DNA of 5,286 nucleotides from Desulfuromonadales bacterium (lineage in GTDB: Bacteria; Desulfobacterota; Desulfuromonadia; Geobacterales; Pseudopelobacteraceae). A program made the translations under genes and the position numbers. Location of the stretch: positions 1 to 5,286 of the forward strand of contig JAATGX010000151.1 in the NCBI GenBank assembly GCA_015688915.1, read 5' to 3'. Shown here piece by piece: positions 1 through 5,286 of this stretch; within the stretch, counting starts at the first letter, position 1, and every line of letters starts with the position of its first letter. Under the pieces are notes generated by a model. That model worked only from the letters and a program-made list of their open reading frames with translations. It did not search any database and was not told the DNA's origin.

Positions 1-1761
1 CGAGCCGCCGGCACCGGTTTCGAACAGACCGCCGCCGGCCAGCAGCGGAACGATGGAGAGCATTTTTGCGCTGGTCCCCAGTTCGAGAATCGGGAACAGG
101 TCGGTCAGATAATCCCTCAGGGCGTTGCCGGTTACGGAAATGGTGTCCAGGCCGGCCTTTGCCCGCGGCAGCGTGAAGCGCATCGCCTCCACGGGGGACA
201 TGATATGGATTTCCAGACCATTGGTGTCGTGGTCTTTCAGGTACGTGTTGACCTTTTCGATCATCTGGGCATCATGGCCCCTGTTTTTGTCCAGCCAGAA
301 CACGGCCGGCGCTCCGGTTGCCCGCGCCCTCCGTACCGCCAGCTTGACCCAGTCCTGGATCGGAAGGTCTTTGGCCTGGCAGCCGCGCCAGATATCGCCC
401 TCTTCCACGGCGTGCTGGATCAACACCGCCCCCGATTCGTCAACAACACGCACCGTGCCGTTCGCCGGAATCTTGAACGTCTTGTCGTGAGAGCCGTATT
501 CCTCGGCCTTCTGCGCCATGAGACCGACGTTGGAGACGCATCCCATGGTGGTGGGGTCGAACTGGCCGTTCTTCTTGCAGAAATCGATACACTCCTGATA
601 CCACTCCGAATAACTGGTATCGGGGATCACGCATTTCACGTCGTGCAGCTTGCCGTCCGGACCCCACATCCCGCCGGAATCGCGGATGACAACGGGCATG
701 GAGGCATCGATGATGATGTCGTTGCTGGCATGCAAGTTGGTGATGCCCTTGTCCGAATCCACCATGGCCAGCGGCGGCCTCTTCGCATAAACCGCCTGAA
801 TGTCGGCTTCTATCTCGGCCCGCTTGGCTTCCGGCAGTTTCTGGAGCTTCAGGTACAGGTCGCCCATGCCGAGATCCGGATTGACACCCAGCTCTTTAAA
901 GGTTGCGGCATGTTTATCGAACACGTCCTTGTAGAAGACGGAAACGAAATGACCGAACATGATGGGGTCGGAGATCTTCATCATGGTGGCCTTGAGGTGC
1001 ACGGAGAACAACACGCCCTTCGCCTTTGCGTCCTCGATCTGCTCGGCAATAAAGGCACGCAGGGCCTTGGCGCTCATGAAAGCGCCGTCAAGGACTTCAC
1101 CCGCCTGAAGGGGCAACTTCTCTTTCAGGACCGTGACGGTGCCGTCTTGACCGACAAACTCGATCTTTACGCTTCCCGCCTTGTTTATGGTGACGGATTT
1201 TTCACTGTGATAAAAATCGCCACTGGTCATATGCGATACGTGCGTCTTTGAATCAGGACTCCAAGCGCCCATTTTATGCGGTTGCTTTTTGGCATATTCC
1301 TTGACCGCACGAGCCGATCTCCTGTCGGAGTTCCCCTCTCTCAGAACGGGGTTCACGGCGCTTCCCAGGCACTTGGCATACCGTGCGTGAAGCTCCTTCT
1401 CCGCGTCGGTCTTCGGCTCCTCGGGATAATCCGGGAGTTTATAACCCTGCTCCTGCAACTCCTTGATGGCGGCTTTCAACTGGGGAATGGAGGCGCTGAC
1501 GTTGGGCAGCTTGATGATATTGGCTTCCGGCTTCTGGGTGAGTTCGCCCAGTTCGGCCAGGTAGTCGGGCTTTCTTTGGCTCTCCGTCAGATAGTCGGGA
1601 AAGTTGGCAATGATCCTGCCTGCCACGGAGATATCCCTTGTTTCCACAACAACGCCGGCGGCCTTGGTGAAGGCGTTGACGATAGGGAGTAACGAGTATG
1701 TTGCCAGTGCGGGGGCTTCATCGATTTTTGACCAGATGATCTTTGCTGTTTGTGTTGTCAT
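1..1761 (-). CDS. icd: Isocitrate dehydrogenase [NADP+], monomeric type (C-terminus beyond left edge)
   Basis: Catalyses the oxidative decarboxylation of isocitrate to 2-oxoglutarate with NADP+ and Mn2+/Mg2+, a cytoplasmic TCA-cycle step. The 587 residues visible show no stop or frameshift. They match the monomeric (IDH-II) family, whose members are about 740 aa, so roughly 150 residues lie off the left edge. Visible family signatures are SAVNPVLREGNSDRR (about 134-148, substrate-binding Ser/Asn/Arg cluster), HLKATMMKISDPIMFGH (about 255-271, with the expected catalytic Lys at 257), SNDIIIDASMPVVIRDSG (about 346-363, metal-site Asp352), Tyr423 in EEYGSHD, and TGNALRDYLTDLFP (about 544-557, Arg549/Asp550/Asp554). 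The last visible residues, LFETGAGGS, come just before the expected NADP-binding PKH segment. Residue roles are recalled from the Azotobacter vinelandii enzyme with an offset of 2-3. The ATG at 1759-1761 is preceded by AAGGAG at 1767-1772 with a 5-nt spacer, and the start MTTQTAKIIWSKIDEAPAL is typical of the family. It is unrelated in fold length to the roughly 415-aa dimeric Icd. It is separated from the upstream gene by 329 bp and appears to have its own promoter. Confidence 0.96.
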   Translation of the reverse strand, partial: MTTQTAKIIWSKIDEAPALATYSLLPIVNAFTKAAGVVVETRDISVAGRIIANFPDYLTESQRKPDYLAELGELTQKPEANIIKLPNVSASIPQLKAAIKELQEQGYKLPDYPEEPKTDAEKELHARYAKCLGSAVNPVLREGNSDRRSARAVKEYAKKQPHKMGAWSPDSKTHVSHMTSGDFYHSEKSVTINKAGSVKIEFVGQDGTVTVLKEKLPLQAGEVLDGAFMSAKALRAFIAEQIEDAKAKGVLFSVHLKATMMKISDPIMFGHFVSVFYKDVFDKHAATFKELGVNPDLGMGDLYLKLQKLPEAKRAEIEADIQAVYAKRPPLAMVDSDKGITNLHASNDIIIDASMPVVIRDSGGMWGPDGKLHDVKCVIPDTSYSEWYQECIDFCKKNGQFDPTTMGCVSNVGLMAQKAEEYGSHDKTFKIPANGTVRVVDESGAVLIQHAVEEGDIWRGCQAKDLPIQDWVKLAVRRARATGAPAVFWLDKNRGHDAQMIEKVNTYLKDHDTNGLEIHIMSPVEAMRFTLPRAKAGLDTISVTGNALRDYLTDLFPILELGTSAKMLSIVPLLAGGGLFETGAGGS

Positions 1762-1998
1762 GTTCTCTCCTTGGTAAGTAATGACCTCGTGACTACAGCG
1801 TACGTGAATGGGCACAACAGTGTGCCATATCTGCTTTCCCTTTGGCTCACCCTCAAAGCATCAATATGCCGAAACAACATATCGACCGTTTTTGAGGGTA
1901 AAGTTACGGCGGACCGGACAGTGGCCCGACCGGAAACACTGTTCAGACTTTTCGTATTACTTCAATTTTACCGGGAAGTTACAGCATGGGTAAAAATC
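1762..1998 (-). other. Long untranslated leader / spacer upstream of icd
   Basis: No convincing gene lies here. If transcription starts near 2000, this stretch becomes a leader of about 240 nt for icd, longer than usual. It holds several short inverted repeats. GGCACA/TGTGCC (1811-1816 and 1821-1826) has a 4-nt loop. accctcaaa/tttgagggt (1849-1857 and 1891-1899) forms 9 perfect pairs around a 33-nt loop that itself contains atatg/catat. acagtg/cactgt lies at 1918-1923 and 1937-1942. There are also direct repeats: gaccgga at 1912-1918 and 1928-1934, and aagttac(g/a)gc at 1901-1910 and 1976-1985. I do not recognise a known riboswitch or leader-RNA class. The icd ribosome binding site lies at its icd-proximal end. 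Base composition is visibly more AT-rich than the flanking genes. Confidence 0.45.
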
Positions 1999-2015
1999 TT
2001 GTATACAGTATACAA
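1999..2015. promoter_or_regulatory. Perfect 17-bp palindrome, probable operator for icd
   Basis: The sequence TTGTATACAGTATACAA is a perfect inverted repeat: 8-bp arms TTGTATAC/GTATACAA around a central A. It lies 238 bp upstream of the icd start codon and overlaps the candidate -10 element on the minus strand, a layout that suits a repressor. The half-sites (TTGTATAC) resemble operators of GntR/FadR-type regulators, which often follow a TnGTnnnACnA pattern. The assignment to that family is inference only, and no regulator gene is visible in the window. The symmetry itself is seen directly. Confidence 0.6.
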
Positions 2016-2033
2016 AACCCGCTGGAGTGTCAA
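2007..2033 (-). promoter_or_regulatory. Candidate sigma-70 promoter for icd
   Basis: On the minus strand a perfect -35 hexamer TTGACA (2028-2033) is followed by TATACT (2007-2012, 5 of 6 matches to TATAAT) with a 15-bp spacer. The spacer is short. With 17 bp the -10 would be TACTGT, a poorer match. The -10 region sits inside the 17-bp palindrome, so a bound regulator would block RNA polymerase. Transcription would start around 2000. A start far from the icd ATG would leave a long leader. The hexamer is good but the spacing is suboptimal, consistent with a regulated promoter; the actual start site is not proven by the sequence. Confidence 0.42.
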
Positions 2034-2060
2034 GAAAAATCATTGAACTTCCAGCGGGTT
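2016..2060 (-). terminator. Probable Rho-independent terminator after the LysM lipoprotein gene
   Basis: Arms aacccgctgga (2016-2026) and tccagcgggtt (2050-2060) pair perfectly over 11 bp. After a 3x3 internal mismatch, four more pairs (TCAA/TTGA) close a 9-nt T-rich loop. Read on the minus strand, the hairpin starts 31 nt past the lipoprotein stop codon and is followed by a short T run (GGGTTTTG). The T tract is weak and the stem has an interruption, so efficiency is uncertain. On the plus strand there is no T run after the stem. The hairpin directly abuts the 17-bp palindrome and contains the candidate icd -35 hexamer. Confidence 0.5.
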
Positions 2061-2090
2061 CACGACCCGATATGTGGCAAAAACAGAACG

Positions 2091-2765
2091 TCATTTCCTG
2101 CCGGAATAGCGTTTGGCCTCATTGGCCTCCTCACGGGTGAAGTTACGGGGAATCTTGAGCACCTGTCCGGGCCAGAGGTGCTTCGGATCGCGGATTTGAT
2201 CACGGTTGGCCCGGTAGATGAGGGGCCAGAGAGAGGTTTCGTTGTATATCTCGCTGCGGCCGGCGATCTGTGGCAATGTTTCACCGCGGTGCACCGTGTA
2301 GCTGGTCAGGGCAACCGGATGCTCCCTGCTCTGGCCGCCTCCCCGTGTGCTACCCCTGGAGTCGTCAACAGCCCTGGAGCGCTCGCGCTCCTGTTCACGC
2401 CGACGCTGTTCAGCCTTGGCCGCCTCAAGCCGCAGACGCTCCTCCTCGGCCCGGAGGCGCTCCTCCACGGCCCGGCGTTCCTTCAGCCGCTTCAACTCGG
2501 CTTTCAGCACCTCACCCTTTTGCAGGGCCAGCAGATAGTAGCCGTCGGCCTCCTTCTCATTCTTCTGGACGTGAAGCACCGCCTCGCCATGCTCAAAGGT
2601 CTCGACCAGGTTGTCGTATTCCTGGGGAAACAGCCAGGGCACGTCCTGACGGTTGAGTTCAGTGACCAGTATGGCCACCCTGGAACGCCAGGTGGGCGCG
2701 GGCGCTGAACAGGCCGCCAGCAGGCAACAGGCGAACAGCACTATGGACGCGGCCCAGCGGCGCAT
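2091..2765 (-). CDS. LysM-domain lipoprotein with coiled coil
   Basis: Predicted 224-aa envelope lipoprotein, probably binding peptidoglycan. Residues 1-18 form a lipoprotein signal peptide (MRRW, hydrophobic core, then lipobox LAAC with Cys19). Ser at +2 suggests outer-membrane sorting if the Lol rule applies. Residues about 35-90 are helical and loosely resemble the repetitive segment of other small LysM/OmpA lipoproteins (a DUF4398-like look, not confirmed). Residues about 90-132 are a highly charged Arg/Glu coiled coil, and about 133-153 a flexible Gly/Ser/Arg linker. Residues about 156-206 are one LysM domain (YTVHRGETLPQIA ... LWPGQVLKIPR). The ATG at 2763-2765 was chosen because it gives a perfect signal peptide; the longer reading from 2909 adds 48 unlikely residues overlapping aspS. 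It starts 10 bp after the aspS stop with only a weak AGGCG Shine-Dalgarno, suggesting translational coupling to aspS. No enzymatic domain is visible; the exact role is unknown. Confidence 0.85.
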   Translation of the reverse strand: MRRWAASIVLFACCLLAACSAPAPTWRSRVAILVTELNRQDVPWLFPQEYDNLVETFEHGEAVLHVQKNEKEADGYYLLALQKGEVLKAELKRLKERRAVEERLRAEEERLRLEAAKAEQRRREQERERSRAVDDSRGSTRGGGQSREHPVALTSYTVHRGETLPQIAGRSEIYNETSLWPLIYRANRDQIRDPKHLWPGQVLKIPRNFTREEANEAKRYSGRK

Positions 2766-2775
2766 CTGGAGGCGC

Positions 2776-4560
<1,785 letters not shown>

Positions 4561-4602
4561 ATAATCCTCCGATTTATAATCTCAAAACCTTTAAAATGCG
4601 TA

Positions 4603-4783
4603 TCTCACAGAGCTCACGGAGGCACAGAGAAAACACAAAGACCTTACAGGGATGAGCAGGATGAAGGGGATGCTATTCTCACACCCAAATCGCTTAGTGC
4701 TTAGTCCGTGAATCAGCCGTCATCCTGTGTATCCCTATTAATTCGGCGGTGACAGTCTCTGTGCCTCTGTGAGCTCTGTGAGA
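4603..4783. repeat. MITE-like palindromic intergenic element between lepB and aspS
   Basis: The 233-bp lepB-aspS gap (4561-4793) is dominated by a long imperfect inverted repeat. The outer arms, 4603-4630 and 4756-4783, are 28 nt and complementary at 27 positions; each contains two copies of the heptamer cacagag (or its complement, one degenerate on the left side). Further in, 4644-4664 and 4720-4740 pair at 16 of 21 positions (agggat...caggatga). The 55-nt centre (4665-4719) has a small cttagt direct repeat. There is no open reading frame of note and no clean target-site duplication. Such tctctgtgcctctgtgag / tcatcctg...atccctg sequences look like dispersed intergenic repeats I associate with Geobacter-like and other genomes; that is recollection, not a search. 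In RNA it would form a very long hairpin starting 10 nt after the lepB stop, which could stabilise or terminate the lepB message. It lacks a strong T run. Confidence 0.72.
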
Positions 4784-4793
4784 AAAACGAATG

Positions 4794-5286
4794 TCAGTTT
4801 ATCAGCCTGCCGATATTGCCGAAGCGCGGCCGGAACTTGTCCTTGTCCCATGACCAGTACTTGATGAACGCCAATCCCTTGATCTTGTCCCGGGAGACAA
4901 CCCCCCAGAAGCGGCTGTCATAGGAACGGTCACGATTGTCCCCCATCACAAAGTAGGAGTTTGGCGGCACGGTAACCGGCCCGAAGGTGTCCCGGGGATT
5001 CATCTCCTTGGGGATGATATCCTTTTCCTTGTGGACCTCGTGGGGATTTGCATACGGCTGGCCATTCACAAAGAGCTTCTTGTCCTTTTCCTCCACCACG
5101 TCACCCGGGGTGCCGATCACCCGCTTGATGAAGTCCTTGCTGGGGTCTTCCGGGTATTCGAACACGATCACGTCCCCCCGCCGCGGGTCGCGCAGGGTCA
5201 GGATGCGCTTGTCGCCGAACGGCAGCTTGGTTCCGTAGATGAACTTGTTCACCAGCAGGTGGTCGCCAATGGCCAGGGTATCCTCC
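4794..5286 (-). CDS. lepB: Signal peptidase I (N-terminus beyond right edge)
   Basis: Membrane-anchored serine protease that removes signal peptides from proteins exported by Sec or Tat. 163 C-terminal residues plus the TGA stop are in the window; the reading frame runs open off the right edge. The visible start EDTLAIGDHLLVNKF is the segment that directly follows the catalytic Ser-Met in this family, so the nucleophile, the transmembrane anchor(s) and the start codon are just outside. The GTG at 5250-5252 is internal, not the start. Present are box C (RRGDVIVF, with GD), box D with the general-base lysine in FIKRVIGTPGDVV (Lys codon at 5124-5126), and box E GDNRDRSYDSRFWG. The protein ends FGNIGRLIN, a usual place. 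The insertion between boxes D and E is short, as in enzymes of about 200-230 aa. The gene precedes aspS by 233 bp in the same direction, with the palindromic repeat in between. Confidence 0.97.
   Translation of the reverse strand, partial: EDTLAIGDHLLVNKFIYGTKLPFGDKRILTLRDPRRGDVIVFEYPEDPSKDFIKRVIGTPGDVVEEKDKKLFVNGQPYANPHEVHKEKDIIPKEMNPRDTFGPVTVPPNSYFVMGDNRDRSYDSRFWGVVSRDKIKGLAFIKYWSWDKDKFRPRFGNIGRLIN

Noticed and set aside
205..1251. Long plus-strand open frame (348 codons)
   Set aside because: It lies wholly antisense to icd, whose protein has clear family motifs; the plus-strand product shows none. It is a shadow of high-GC coding sequence.
1808..1828. Possible sigma-54 promoter (TGGCAC...TTGTGC on the minus strand)
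   Set aside because: The GG to GC spacing is 11 nt rather than the required 10 and the -12 element lacks TTGC; the pattern is explained by the small GGCACA/TGTGCC hairpin.
1750..2046. Plus-strand 98-codon frame in the icd upstream region
   Set aside because: No ribosome binding site, no recognisable product, and it runs through the promoter, palindrome and terminator region.
4561..4602. Candidate -10 (TATAAA) just upstream of aspS
   Set aside because: It would place the transcription start on the Shine-Dalgarno, and no acceptable -35 lies 16-18 bp upstream.
4603..4783. CRISPR array or tRNA gene in the lepB-aspS gap
   Set aside because: The repeats are inverted, not evenly spaced direct repeats, and no cloverleaf or T-loop consensus is present.
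5250..5252. GTG as the start of lepB
   Set aside because: The frame stays open upstream to the window edge and encodes the conserved TLAIGDHLLV segment, so this codon is an internal valine.

Overview
The window reads as ordinary chromosomal DNA from a moderately GC-rich Gram-negative bacterium. I would guess a deltaproteobacterium of the Geobacter/Desulfuromonas type. The reasons are the gene order (aspS, a small lipoprotein, isocitrate dehydrogenase), a non-discriminating type of AspRS, and a palindromic intergenic repeat of the cacagag family. This assignment is inference from recall, not a search result. All four genes lie on the minus strand, so transcription runs from high to low coordinates.

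Right to left, the layout is as follows. (1) 5286-4794 holds the C-terminal 163 residues of signal peptidase I (lepB), cut by the window edge just after the expected catalytic serine. (2) 4793-4561 is a 233-bp gap largely filled by a roughly 181-bp imperfect palindrome whose outer 28-nt arms match at 27 positions. (3) 4560-2776 is a complete aspartyl-tRNA synthetase (aspS, 594 aa) carrying the His/Gly pair typical of enzymes that charge both tRNA-Asp and tRNA-Asn. (4) 2765-2091, only 10 bp after aspS, encodes a 224-aa lipoprotein with a charged coiled coil and a C-terminal LysM domain. (5) 2090-1762 is a 329-bp control region packing a likely terminator, a candidate promoter and a perfect 17-bp operator-like palindrome into about 62 bp, followed by a leader of about 240 nt. 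(6) 1761-1 is the N-terminal 587 residues of a monomeric-type NADP-dependent isocitrate dehydrogenase, cut by the left edge.

Functionally these are housekeeping genes: protein export (lepB), translation (aspS), envelope or peptidoglycan association (the LysM lipoprotein) and the TCA cycle (icd). aspS and the lipoprotein gene look co-transcribed. icd looks separately controlled from its own promoter with a repressor-like operator. I see no CRISPR array, RNA gene, transposase, phage gene or defence system. The items most worth a second look are the operator/promoter/terminator overlap upstream of icd, the palindromic repeat between lepB and aspS, and the AspRS specificity residues.
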